Shown piece by piece: positions 35,101-43,556 of a DNA stretch of 46,137 nucleotides. The notes under the pieces are model-generated. The model had not been told where the DNA came from. It was given only the letters and a program-made list of their open reading frames with translations, and did no database searches. Source of the DNA: Candidatus Bathyarchaeota archaeon (lineage in GTDB: Archaea > Thermoproteota > Bathyarchaeia > Bathyarchaeales > SOJC01); the NCBI GenBank assembly GCA_020351305.1, contig CP070730.1:362474-408610 (forward strand). Reading direction: 5' to 3'. The position numbers and the translations under genes were made by a program. The first letter of the stretch is position 1. Each line of letters starts with the position of its first letter.

Positions 35101-36186
35101 TTGGTGAATGCACAACTCCCTATAACAACAACACCAAAATATAATTTTCCATTCTCAGAAGAAAATATCTGTCTCCCCCAGAAATTCATGGAACTGAGCA
35201 TAAGTTCCCTAAAGAAACTACAGCCAATACAACCCTTCACGGAAAGCATGGCAACCAGCCTTTCAACAACAAACACATGCACAAAATATCAAAAAAACTG
35301 TGCTCCTTCAACTAAACTTTTCAAATTAGAGCCTGATAGGACCGATACTTCCATAGTAGCTATAGATGTCTCAAGCATAAAATTGGGAGAAACCAAAACT
35401 GGAATTTTACTCGCAGTTAGAGGTGCTATTGTATGGAAGCAAGCAGATAGCTATAGATATTTACGAGTAGGACCCTTTCCTTTTCATGCGTCTGAAAAGA
35501 ACAAAGATAAAATCTATAACCGTCTCCATCAACATAGCCAAGTGGCACACAATCAGAAGCTAACTACATTCAATTTACAATATATACAAACTCGATTGAC
35601 AACCCTTTTAGAACGATGGATACAAGCATCAATAAACCAAACAACCCGTAACAGCTTAATTCTGTGGGACGGATGCCTCATGGCAGGAACTCCTGAAACA
35701 CCCACAAAGACAATGGCACAACTACTAGCAAAAGCTCGCACTAATGGAAATGTCATCTTAGCTTTTTCAAAGATGACAAGACTGTTCCTGTTTGGACATC
35801 GCATCACAGATCTTGTATGGAAACATCCTCCTCCCTGCCTAGTTTTGATATCTAACTACTCTGATCGTGCAGGCTCGATGCATTTACTGGGTAACCTGTA
35901 TGTAGCCAAACTAACGGTGGGAAACTGTGCATTTCGATTGGATGTAGATAAAGAACTAGCGAAGATGCGAGCGATTGAAGCGGTTAAGAAATTACTTGGA
36001 AATGACCTATTTCAGCAGAGCTATCCGGAAACTCTTAGATTAGCACACATATTTTCCACATTTACTGCAAATGAAGTTCTGGGTCTTCAGCGCTGTATTG
36101 CCAAAGAAAGCAACTTGAAGATAATAACGAGGTTAAACCTTCGCCGTTTACTTTTTGGTCGTTTCGGTAAAGGATCGGATGGTTAG
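35101..36186 (+). CDS. nurA: NurA 5'-3' nuclease domain protein
   Basis: A 361-residue NurA-family nuclease, which with HerA resects DNA ends in archaeal double-strand-break repair. The RNase-H-like fold begins at about residue 84 with the catalytic Asp89 in VAIDVSS; a second acid lies in ILWDGCLMAG; a Lys in AFSKMTRL; and the C-terminal LRLAHIFSTFTANEVLGL helix is typical. A 75-residue N-terminal extension precedes the domain. TTG at 35101 (or GTG at 35104) follows a near-SD GGTGAATC. herA starts six bases after the stop. No mre11/rad50 genes are seen in this window. Confidence 0.9.
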   Translation: MVNAQLPITTTPKYNFPFSEENICLPQKFMELSISSLKKLQPIQPFTESMATSLSTTNTCTKYQKNCAPSTKLFKLEPDRTDTSIVAIDVSSIKLGETKTGILLAVRGAIVWKQADSYRYLRVGPFPFHASEKNKDKIYNRLHQHSQVAHNQKLTTFNLQYIQTRLTTLLERWIQASINQTTRNSLILWDGCLMAGTPETPTKTMAQLLAKARTNGNVILAFSKMTRLFLFGHRITDLVWKHPPPCLVLISNYSDRAGSMHLLGNLYVAKLTVGNCAFRLDVDKELAKMRAIEAVKKLLGNDLFQQSYPETLRLAHIFSTFTANEVLGLQRCIAKESNLKIITRLNLRRLLFGRFGKGSDG

Positions 36187-36192
36187 TTTAAC

Positions 36193-37650
36193 GTGCGACT
36201 TTATAGAAAAGAGGGTCTCAATGTACAAATCATCAGTTTTCCTAACGAAGAAGTAGCGAAAGGTAACTATTTGGTAGTCGAGGATCGCGAAACCGGGAGG
36301 AGTCTTATCGTTCAAGTTGTAGATATACAATATGCCAATATTCCAGGAATTCTGGAAGAGTTGCTTCGAAATTATAATGGTGATTCTTATATAAAAGGTG
36401 AAGATTTGGATCCTTTTGAAGTGGGTAATCATATTGAATTCATTCAAGATGCACGCCTATTGATTTGCAAGATTCGCGCATCAAATAGTGATGGGGTCTT
36501 AGTTTCTGCCAATTCTTGGCTTCCCTCTCGGTCGAGAGCTATTGTCAAACCATTTCCCATTGAGAAACTGCTTATTCAGGTCAAAATGCACGAGGTGTAC
36601 TCCATGCATCTGGGTGAAACGATGGAGAAAAAAGGGCTTTGTGTTGACGTTCGGACTTTGGACGGTGGGCTTAATATCATAACGGGCAAGAAAGGAACAG
36701 GTAAATCGCATATGTCTAAGCTGCTAACTCTAAGTATGGTAAAGCATGGAGCTCCAATCGTAGTTCTTGATCTAAATGGTGAATATGCAGGTCTTGGAAA
36801 AGATGTTGATGGAAAACCAAACGAGTTTTCTGGAAAGATTCATGTTTTGACACCTGGGAAGAACCTTCAAGTGACTTTGGCACAGTTGAAGCTTGGTGTT
36901 ATGCTTAAGATACTTGTCAATGCTCTCAATCTGCCAGGCACATCAGCAAGGGAGTTTAGGCGTATTTGGTCTTTTCTTCAGCAGAAAGATGGTTTGTCGA
37001 TGAGTAATTTGGGTGAAGCAATAAAAAATTGGAAATGCAATCAACATGTACGCGACGCTTTGTTTTCTAGGTATTATACGTTATTGAGTTCTAGGTTATT
37101 TACAGATAACTCCGCCCAAGCAACCTCGTTAAGGGATGCGCTTTACAAAGCGCGAGTTGGCGGTGCGGTAGTGATTAACCTTCGTGATATATCGACCATA
37201 GGTAGGCACATTGTTGTGGAGTACGTACTTGGCAAGCTTGTAGAATTATTGACAAGTTGGAAATTGCGAGCAGTTTTCCTTTTTGCTGAAGAGGCTCATT
37301 TATACTTGAGAGAGACTTATTGGGATGACATCGTAACTAGAATGCGCCATTTTGGGGTATTCACAACCTTTATCACAAATCAGCCAGACACAATTCGAGA
37401 GAATATTTACAGTCAAGCCGACAACCTATTTCTCTTCAACTTCACAAATGAGCATGATCTTGAAACTATTTCGAGGGCTTCCAAAGCAGATGCTGAAACT
37501 GTTAAGTCTGTAGTTAGAGATTTACCGCCTTTCCATTGTCTTGCCTTAGGTAAAGTTGTGAATGATTTTCCAGTTGTTGTTAGGGTGAGACAGCTGGATG
37601 TTCTGGCGATGGGTCAAACAAGGCTATTCTTCTCCGAGAGAAATAGCTAG
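36193..37650 (+). CDS. herA: HerA bipolar DNA translocase
   Basis: A 485-residue hexameric HerA/FtsK-type ATPase, the motor partner of NurA. Residues 1-140 form the HAS-barrel domain; Walker A is GKKGTGKS at 165-172; LDLNGEYAG around 191-199 is a HerA signature; Walker B FLFAEEAH at 362-369 holds two acidic residues; and FITNQPDTI is the sensor-type strand near 393. The GTG start at 36193 follows nurA by six bases, so the two form one operon under the palindrome-containing promoter. Confidence 0.92.
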   Translation: MRLYRKEGLNVQIISFPNEEVAKGNYLVVEDRETGRSLIVQVVDIQYANIPGILEELLRNYNGDSYIKGEDLDPFEVGNHIEFIQDARLLICKIRASNSDGVLVSANSWLPSRSRAIVKPFPIEKLLIQVKMHEVYSMHLGETMEKKGLCVDVRTLDGGLNIITGKKGTGKSHMSKLLTLSMVKHGAPIVVLDLNGEYAGLGKDVDGKPNEFSGKIHVLTPGKNLQVTLAQLKLGVMLKILVNALNLPGTSAREFRRIWSFLQQKDGLSMSNLGEAIKNWKCNQHVRDALFSRYYTLLSSRLFTDNSAQATSLRDALYKARVGGAVVINLRDISTIGRHIVVEYVLGKLVELLTSWKLRAVFLFAEEAHLYLRETYWDDIVTRMRHFGVFTTFITNQPDTIRENIYSQADNLFLFNFTNEHDLETISRASKADAETVKSVVRDLPPFHCLALGKVVNDFPVVVRVRQLDVLAMGQTRLFFSERNS

Positions 37651-37683
37651 CCATAATAATTGCAGTGTCTTCGCTTGCGTTGT

Positions 37684-38772
37684 CTATTTTGAAAGCTTTT
37701 CTCCACAGTTTCCACAGAATTTTGTTCCGGGGGAATTTTTTGTGTTACACTTTTTACAGACTATGTTAGCATCGACCTTTGATTGAGGTAGAGGTTCTCC
37801 ACAGCTTCCGCAGAATTTATTGCCTGCAGGATTCTCTGCCTTGCATTTTGGGCACGCAACTTTTGGAGTCGGAGCTAAGCTTTGTCCACAGTTTCCACAG
37901 AATTTCATTCCAACAGTGTTTTTGCCGCCGCATTTTTGGCAGATTACTAATTCTTGTGGTTTTCCTTCTTGGGCTTGTTGCAGTTGTTTAGCCATCATGA
38001 AGGGCATGGTTAATCCTAGTCCAGCTCCCACACCAGCTGCAGCTGCTCCGCCTCCTGCGGAGTCCTTGAGTTCTGCTGCAGTTTCTTTCATGTACTGCAT
38101 TTGCATAGCTTGTGCGCCCATTCCTGAAGCAAATCGTCTGGCTTCCTCCGGGATCTTGACGCCTTCAAAAGTGCAGTCTATGACCTTCAAGCCTATTCGT
38201 GAAGCTTCGTCGCTGATTTTTAAGGCAACCTTGTCAGTTGTGACATCTACGTTTTTTACTACAGTGAATATGTCGAGGTGTCCAAATTCATCTATTATGC
38301 GTTCGTTTATGAAACCTCTGATATAGTTCTCGATGTCTTGAGATGTGGTTGCTCCTCGATTTCCAAAGAATTCCATGACAAACAGCTTCGGGTCTTCGAC
38401 TTTGTAGAGGAGGTATCCGAAAAACCCAAGCTCGGCTTGGTACTTGATATCGCCGCTTGGGGCTGAATAAGCTGTTCCTCCGAAGTTTCCTCGGAACTGG
38501 CTATTGCTGACGAATACAACTTCGCAATTGAAAATGTCGCCGATAATTCCCAAGGCTTTAATGACGCCGGTTAAGAGTGGGATATTTTTACTGGTTATAG
38601 TATGTCTTCCCGGGCCAAAAACGTCATAAGCTTTGCCATCTCTGAAGAAGACAGCCCATTGGTTTTCCTTTACAATTACCTGGCTTCCATATTTGAGTGA
38701 AAGGTTTGGGAATCTATATGCTATGTCTTCTGCTCCAGCATAGTCCCAAGAAACTTTTTCAATTACGGGCAT
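37684..38772 (-). CDS. SPFH/band-7 protein with three C-terminal zinc ribbons
   Basis: A 362-residue protein similar to COG4260 (YdjI-like) proteins. Residues 1-235 carry the SPFH domain (QVIVKENQWAVFFRDGK near 31-47; helix EEARRFASG near 215). A Gly/Ala-rich linker (about 240-270) with AAAAGVGAGLGL is followed by three double-CxxC zinc ribbons (about 278-300, 309-331, 341-360). The ribbons look like recent tandem copies. It is last in a tight three-gene minus-strand operon (three-base gap). Such proteins may organise membranes or bind partner zinc ribbons; function unknown. Confidence 0.85.
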   Translation of the reverse strand: MPVIEKVSWDYAGAEDIAYRFPNLSLKYGSQVIVKENQWAVFFRDGKAYDVFGPGRHTITSKNIPLLTGVIKALGIIGDIFNCEVVFVSNSQFRGNFGGTAYSAPSGDIKYQAELGFFGYLLYKVEDPKLFVMEFFGNRGATTSQDIENYIRGFINERIIDEFGHLDIFTVVKNVDVTTDKVALKISDEASRIGLKVIDCTFEGVKIPEEARRFASGMGAQAMQMQYMKETAAELKDSAGGGAAAAGVGAGLGLTMPFMMAKQLQQAQEGKPQELVICQKCGGKNTVGMKFCGNCGQSLAPTPKVACPKCKAENPAGNKFCGSCGEPLPQSKVDANIVCKKCNTKNSPGTKFCGNCGEKLSK

Positions 38773-38775
38773 AAT

Positions 38776-39309
38776 TTATATCTCCAAAGGTCTGAATCCC
38801 TTTTCTCTTTCATTCCACTTAGATTCAAAATCGAGTATTAAAGACTTGATGTTTTTCACTTTTGTTTCTATTACATCCCATTTTTCTGCTTCAGCGTCTT
38901 TATGAACCTCGTCCACCGCGTTCACTATAGAATTAATGTCTTCTTCCAAGGCTTTATCATAGTTGAATGTCCGAGCTAGCTCTTTTTCTCTTATGGAACC
39001 TTTGCGGTCCCATAATCCTGCATAGCCATAATCAGCGCGATTAATTTTTTCAGCAATTCTGTCCAAGATCTGAATAACTTTCTTAAAATGATCTCCTAAT
39101 GCCTCTTGTCTAGTTTCTAATGCAGCTAGATATATTTCCTCCCAACGGTGACGCATGGCTTTAAAGTCTGAGTAGTAATAGTCTCGGAGTTTTTTGTCAA
39201 ACTCACGTAAGTCCTCTTTGGTTCCATAACCTCCTGTTAAGACATTTTGGATTTTTTCAAATACTCCTTGCCTTTCTTTAACCTTTTCAATAGTTTCCTT
39301 TTCTGACAT
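38776..39309 (-). CDS. Coiled-coil protein of the SPFH operon
   Basis: A 177-residue, mostly helical protein with Glu/Lys-rich amphipathic helices and no membrane segment or catalytic motif. The ATG at 39309 with SD AGGAGA just upstream is clearly the start; a longer in-frame reading from 39426 overlaps the upstream zinc-ribbon gene and is not supported. Gaps are 11 bases to the upstream gene and three to the SPFH gene, so this protein likely forms a complex with them. No family recognised. Confidence 0.75.
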   Translation of the reverse strand: MSEKETIEKVKERQGVFEKIQNVLTGGYGTKEDLREFDKKLRDYYYSDFKAMRHRWEEIYLAALETRQEALGDHFKKVIQILDRIAEKINRADYGYAGLWDRKGSIREKELARTFNYDKALEEDINSIVNAVDEVHKDAEAEKWDVIETKVKNIKSLILDFESKWNEREKGFRPLEI

Positions 39310-39320
39310 TGATAAGTCTC

Positions 39321-40550
39321 CTATACGATTTTGACTAAGGGTCTTCCTCCGCCTAAAACTTTTCCGTCGCAGCCATCTACTAGAATTGCGTAATTTTCTC
39401 CTTTTATGTTGTAGTTGACAAACCATATAGGTGCATGAATCAACTCACCTTCTCCTGTTTCCACTTGTGTATTACAACTCTCGAGAACGTCAACTTTTCC
39501 ACCCGCAACTAGTCTCTCTTTTGCTTCAACTTCAGCGATAATTCTTGTTTTAGCCTCTTCCTCGTTCAATTCTGTGTTTAGGAAATCTGCATCTTTGGGG
39601 ATTTTTCCCACATCGAAAGGTATTTTTTTAGCGGCTGGAACATCGTAATACTTTATTTCGCTAATCATGGTTTTTCTCCCTAAGATTGGCCAAATGTAGT
39701 GTGAAGAAAAGGTATATGACACTGCCCTTGGTCTGCGGTTCTTCTGCTGGGCTTCCATGAATGCGCTGGCACCTGCTTGAAGGATTTTTCCGAACCGTTT
39801 GAACTTACTTTCTCTCTTGCTACTCAAAGCGTCTTGAACCTGCCGCATTTCTCCAGAAAACCCGGTTCCTGTTGTTCCTTTGAAACTAGTTTCTGCATCT
39901 GTTATAAAGACCCAGAAAGGAATATAGCGGAGCTTAATACCTGTGATTTTAGCATCTCTTGAAACGCCAACTCTGAATAACCCTTTATCCATAAATTTTT
40001 TCGCTGCTTCTGCTGCCTGTTGAGTCAAGAGGTGGTTTTCCAGCATGCTGTGCATTTTGATTTCTTCACTTGTGCCGGTGGAGATTGTGAATCCACAATA
40101 TCGACAAGTTACTATCAAGTCTTCTTGTGTAACCTTAAGAGGTGCTCCACATTTTGTGCAGCTTGTCAAAATTGGTCTTTCTACCTTAGCTTGAGCGGTT
40201 GATTCCGCATTTTGGCGTGGACTTGGAGGTGGGGTTTCTATGGCAGGCACCCTCTCTGTGTGGCTTCTGAAAGCTTCAGGATTTGCAGCCAAGGCTAGAA
40301 TAATGTCTTCAACAATAAACCAAATTTCTTCATCGTCCTCTCCGATGCCAGAGACTATAAAATTATTTGGCACTCCTTTAACGCTAAATCTTTCATTTGC
40401 CCCGAAGATTCCAGGTCTCTTGTACTCTATTAAGAAACTGGTTGAACCTTCCAATATGCGTTCTATCTTAAAGCCGCGCTTCTCCATCGTAGATCTCAAT
40501 TTTCCCTGTAAAGCTTCGATGTTGACTCCCAATCCCTGATAACGAGCCAA
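39321..40550 (-). CDS. Zinc-ribbon protein of the SPFH operon
   Basis: A 409-residue protein. Residues 1-100 are a small alpha/beta domain; a proline-rich linker (about 108-118) leads to a double-CxxC zinc ribbon (CTKCG at about 131, CRYCG at about 149); the remaining 250 residues are beta/alpha with SYTFSSHYIWPILGR and VDGCDGKVLGGGRPL motifs, likely a conserved lipid- or protein-binding domain. The TTG start has a strong SD GGAGGTAAT nine bases upstream. It heads the three-gene operon. Family function not recognised. Confidence 0.78.
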   Translation of the reverse strand: MARYQGLGVNIEALQGKLRSTMEKRGFKIERILEGSTSFLIEYKRPGIFGANERFSVKGVPNNFIVSGIGEDDEEIWFIVEDIILALAANPEAFRSHTERVPAIETPPPSPRQNAESTAQAKVERPILTSCTKCGAPLKVTQEDLIVTCRYCGFTISTGTSEEIKMHSMLENHLLTQQAAEAAKKFMDKGLFRVGVSRDAKITGIKLRYIPFWVFITDAETSFKGTTGTGFSGEMRQVQDALSSKRESKFKRFGKILQAGASAFMEAQQKNRRPRAVSYTFSSHYIWPILGRKTMISEIKYYDVPAAKKIPFDVGKIPKDADFLNTELNEEEAKTRIIAEVEAKERLVAGGKVDVLESCNTQVETGEGELIHAPIWFVNYNIKGENYAILVDGCDGKVLGGGRPLVKIV

Positions 40551-40686
40551 TTAATAATTACCTCCAATGGTTATGACACTTGCCCTAATACATGGGCTCG
40601 CATTTCTTCAACTCATCTTTGTACTTGTGGCTGAGTGCTTCTTCAATGTTGTGCATGTATAATATGCGCGCGCATCTAAAATATCA

Positions 40687-40908
40687 CTAGCGTTTCAGTA
40701 TTGAGAGAGCAGCTACTGCTATGAAGGCGAGACCCGCGTACACCTCGTTCTGAGTAAGCAGCCAAACCACCAAAGCTATAATACCAGCAGGCAAAACAAA
40801 ATGCAAGATTTTCACGACAGCAATTATAATTATGATTCCCAAAATGAGAAGAGCTAATAGTGCAATCAAGCCAAACAGGCCAAACGAAAAGAAAACTGAT
40901 GGAAACAT
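40687..40908 (-). CDS. Small hydrophobic membrane protein
   Basis: A 73-residue protein that is almost wholly hydrophobic, with about three membrane segments (residues 5-30, 33-50, 54-70) and a basic final KR. Purine-rich AAGGAAGG at SD distance supports the ATG at 40908. It lies 136 bases upstream of the SPFH operon on the same strand; that gap has no visible gene. A role with the SPFH operon is possible by position only. Confidence 0.65.
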   Translation of the reverse strand: MFPSVFFSFGLFGLIALLALLILGIIIIIAVVKILHFVLPAGIIALVVWLLTQNEVYAGLAFIAVAALSILKR

Positions 40909-40982
40909 GATTCTTCCTTCCTTGGTACCTATCTATTCTCATTAAAACTTTTCTTGAAGCTATATTTTGGGGATACAAGTTT

Positions 40983-41228
40983 TCATTTTTCTTTATGTGT
41001 TAGTCTTTCCAATGCATGCATGTAGTCCAACCGTTGGAGTTCATAGTGAACACTCAAATACAACCCAATAAAGAGCACCGAAAAACCTACGATTGCGAGT
41101 AAGATAATTCTGAAGAGCAATCCAGCTGAAGCAATAATTGAGCCTGACGCCCACACAACTTCCCCAATGAATCTTGCAAGACGAATCTCAACAATCTTCT
41201 GTGATAAATAATCTGTTATTTCTGACAA
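40983..41228 (-). CDS. Small two-helix membrane protein
   Basis: An 81-residue protein with an amphipathic N-terminus, two membrane helices (about 25-43 and 45-62), and a charged C-terminal tail. TTG at 41228 is preceded by SD-like GGAGCAA and, further up, a TATA box. I do not recognise the family. It is on the same strand as, and upstream of, the membrane-protein/SPFH cluster. Confidence 0.62.
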   Translation of the reverse strand: MSEITDYLSQKIVEIRLARFIGEVVWASGSIIASAGLLFRIILLAIVGFSVLFIGLYLSVHYELQRLDYMHALERLTHKEK

Positions 41229-41268
41229 CGACAGTTGCTCCGTCTTATTGAAGAAAACTATTGGAGGA

Positions 41269-41277
41269 GTATATAAG
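41269..41277 (-). promoter_or_regulatory. TATA box upstream of the small membrane gene
   Basis: Minus-strand CTTATATAC lies about 45 bases upstream of the TTG at 41228; the symmetric TATATA could also help the divergent plus strand. Confidence 0.55.
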
Positions 41278-41368
41278 TGCTAACTAAAAGGCAAAAATGT
41301 AGAAGCCTATCGAAGTTTATTGAAGTTATATAGGTTATAGTAGAAAATTGTCTAGGAGATGAAATTTC

Positions 41369-42178
41369 TTGGTTAATGAAATACTAACTCTTCTTACCGA
41401 TTTCGGGTTGAAAGATCCCTATGTAGCAGAAATGAAAGCTGTCATACTAAACAAGTGCCCCACAGCAAGGATTGTAGATATCAGCCATAAAATTCCTAAA
41501 TTTGATATCCATATGGGTGCTTTCGTGCTTGCCTCTGCAGCATCATTTTTTCCCCGAGGCACAGTTCATTTAGCTGTTGTCGACCCAGGAGTTGGCACCA
41601 AACGTAGACCCATAATTTTAGAGACCAAACATAGTTTTTTTGTGGGGCCAGACAATGGTATGCTAATGTTGGCTGCCTTAAAGGAAGGTCTACAGCATGC
41701 ATATGTGATTGAGAATCCACAATTCATGTTGCCAAAAGTTTCCAGAACATTTCACGGGAGGGATATTTTTGCACCTGCTGCGGCTTATCTAGCAAAAGGC
41801 TGCGCTGCCTCTGGGTTTGGAAAAGAGATTAAAGATTACGAAATGCCAGATTTTACGAAACCAAGTTGTGAGAGGAATATGGTAAATGGTGAAGTATTAC
41901 ACATTGATGATTTCGGCAATATAATTACTAACATCTCGTTGAAAGCTCTAAAGGAACTTGCTATTCATAAAGGAGATTTTCTGAAGGTGAAAATTAGTGA
42001 AGCAACCACAACTTCAAGATATTGTGAAGCTTATGGCGATGTTTCCCTTGGAGAAACGCTTGTGATATTAGGCAGTCATAATTTTTTAGAGATTTCGGTG
42101 AATGAGGGGAGTGCTGCAATGCGATTTAATGCAAAACGCGGGGATTCAGTCAACATTCAACTACAAGAAGACGGTTAA
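41369..42178 (+). CDS. SAM hydrolase (S-adenosyl-L-methionine hydroxide adenosyltransferase, DUF62)
   Basis: A 269-residue member of the DUF62/fluorinase-like family. Archaeal members hydrolyse SAM with water to adenosine and methionine. Visible motifs: LLTDFG at the N-terminus, VVDPGVGT near residue 71, GPDNGML near 92, FHGRDIFAPAAA near 128 and HIDDFGNIITN near 176. TTG start at 41369 has GGAGATGAA upstream and a TATA-like TTATATAGG at about 41327. It is convergent with the NMN adenylyltransferase gene (four-base overlap). Halogenase activity is unlikely: no chlorinase-type loop is seen. Confidence 0.9.
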   Translation: MVNEILTLLTDFGLKDPYVAEMKAVILNKCPTARIVDISHKIPKFDIHMGAFVLASAASFFPRGTVHLAVVDPGVGTKRRPIILETKHSFFVGPDNGMLMLAALKEGLQHAYVIENPQFMLPKVSRTFHGRDIFAPAAAYLAKGCAASGFGKEIKDYEMPDFTKPSCERNMVNGEVLHIDDFGNIITNISLKALKELAIHKGDFLKVKISEATTTSRYCEAYGDVSLGETLVILGSHNFLEISVNEGSAAMRFNAKRGDSVNIQLQEDG

Positions 42179-42696
42179 ATCCTGTCCGTTTTTGCCAAAT
42201 CTTGAAGTCTCTTTACGCCATCAATCTCCTTAATATATTTAGCAACGTTTTCAGGTACAAGTTCTCGCCAACTTTTGTTTTTCAGCATCCTTTCTCTAAT
42301 TTCTGTAGCTAAGTAGAGATGACGCTTGTTGAAGGGTATGGATTTAATAGGAAAACCAGCCTCCAAAAAAAGTCGACATGTGAGTGGGTCATTTGAATAG
42401 ACCGATTCGAACTTTGGAGTGTAGCCTCGTATTTCAGCGACCCACATCATATGGACATGCATGTCGCGAATGGGGATAATCCAGTACTGTGACGGCGATA
42501 TTTGGGTCTCGTCCAAAGCCTTTCGGATCATGGTGACTCGCTCACCTGCAGTAAAGGGGTTGTCCAACCGATGGCTATACTGGGCACTACCTATCACTAT
42601 TATTACTTCGCTAACTTCAGATAGAATAAATTTTATGGCATGAAGATGCCCCAAATGAAACGGTTGAAACCGACCAACATAAAGCCCTCGTGACAT
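42175..42696 (-). CDS. nadM: Nicotinamide-nucleotide adenylyltransferase (archaeal type)
   Basis: A 173-residue enzyme that adenylates NMN or NaMN to make NAD or its deamido form. The nucleotidyltransferase motif GRFQPFHLGHLHAI is near the N-terminus, followed by IVIGSAQYSHRLDNPFTAGER. The C-terminal part carries ATEIRERM, the ISTxxR-like region that is altered in this protein (ATEIR). The ATG at 42696 matches family N-termini (MSRGLYVGRFQP); an in-frame ATG at 42732 would add 12 residues with no support. It complements the nicotinate phosphoribosyltransferase gene. Confidence 0.94.
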   Translation of the reverse strand: MSRGLYVGRFQPFHLGHLHAIKFILSEVSEVIIVIGSAQYSHRLDNPFTAGERVTMIRKALDETQISPSQYWIIPIRDMHVHMMWVAEIRGYTPKFESVYSNDPLTCRLFLEAGFPIKSIPFNKRHLYLATEIRERMLKNKSWRELVPENVAKYIKEIDGVKRLQDLAKTDRI

Positions 42697-42793
42697 TATG
42701 GAGATCCTCTTTCGAATGCATAATATACGCATTGTCTTAATATTTGTTCGTCCGCAGCGTTCATAAACGGGCTCTCAAGACTTTACAAGTAAG

Positions 42794-42800
42794 TTTAAAT
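42794..42800 (+). promoter_or_regulatory. TATA box of the proteasome beta gene
   Basis: TTTAAAT about 46-52 bases before the proposed TTG start at 42846; with SD GGAGG at 42831-42835, this argues for that start over the TTG at 42744. Confidence 0.55.
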
Positions 42801-42845
42801 GGAGGTCAATCCATAATCAACCAACATCTAGGAGGAATAACAGCT

Positions 42846-43466
42846 TTGATTGAACAGAATCAGCAACACCCATATTTCTATATGCCAGGTGCAACCACTC
42901 TAGGGATAGCTTTTTCCGAAGGAGTTTTACTTGCATCGGAGAAACGTGTGACTTATGGTTACTTTATTACAAGCAAGGCTGGAAAAAAAGTCTTTAAAAT
43001 AACTGACCATATCGGAGCCGCATGTGCAGGACTCGTTTCTGATATGCAAGTTCTCATAAGAGAGGTTGAGGCTTATGCGAACCTTTATAGAATGGACAGC
43101 GGCCGAAAAATTTCCGTGAAGTCAGCTGCAAAGGTCATGTCAAACCTGCTTTTCAACAGACGTTTGTTTCCATTGATTACACAGACAATTATTGGTGGAG
43201 TTGATAATGAAGGCGCTTCGATCTACGTCTTGGACGTCTTAGGCTCTGTGCTTCCAGACAAGTATGCAGCAGTAGGAACCGGCGCAGAGATCGCAGTAGG
43301 AGTCCTTGAGGAAGAGTATAGCGAAGGCTTGAGTTTAGAGGAAGCTAAAGAGATGGCAATCCACGCTATGAAATCTGCAATAAGTCGAGATGCTATGAGT
43401 GGCAACGGAGTTGACTTCCTAATCATAACAAAAGAAGGCATCATTGAAGAGAAAATGCAATTCTAA
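42846..43466 (+). CDS. psmB: Proteasome beta subunit, probably catalytically inactive
   Basis: A 206-residue 20S proteasome beta subunit. After a 15-residue leader, PGATTLGIAFSEGVLLASEKR aligns without gaps to the active form's mature start (T-T-T-V-G); position 1, the nucleophile Thr, is Ala16, while Glu17 and Lys33 equivalents fit (E, K of SEKR and GKKV). AMSGNGVDFLII at the C-terminus is the conserved beta strand. A second, active beta subunit would be needed elsewhere. TTG at 42846 is preferred from SD GGAGG and TATA; TTG at 42744 lacks them. Some Crenarchaeota have similar inactive betas. Confidence 0.85.
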   Translation: MIEQNQQHPYFYMPGATTLGIAFSEGVLLASEKRVTYGYFITSKAGKKVFKITDHIGAACAGLVSDMQVLIREVEAYANLYRMDSGRKISVKSAAKVMSNLLFNRRLFPLITQTIIGGVDNEGASIYVLDVLGSVLPDKYAAVGTGAEIAVGVLEEEYSEGLSLEEAKEMAIHAMKSAISRDAMSGNGVDFLIITKEGIIEEKMQF

Positions 43467-43474
43467 ATGCTTTG

Positions 43475-43480
43475 TTTTTT
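43475..43480 (+). terminator. T-tract, possible terminator after the proteasome beta gene
   Basis: Six T residues within a T-rich stretch (TTTGTTTTTTATTT) just after the stop codon at 43466. Confidence 0.4.
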
Positions 43481-43556
43481 ATTTAGCTAAAAACCCTTGT
43501 CAATCAATACATTTTTTTCGAAGAAGCTCTAAGCGTAGTGATTAAGGAAAACAGAA

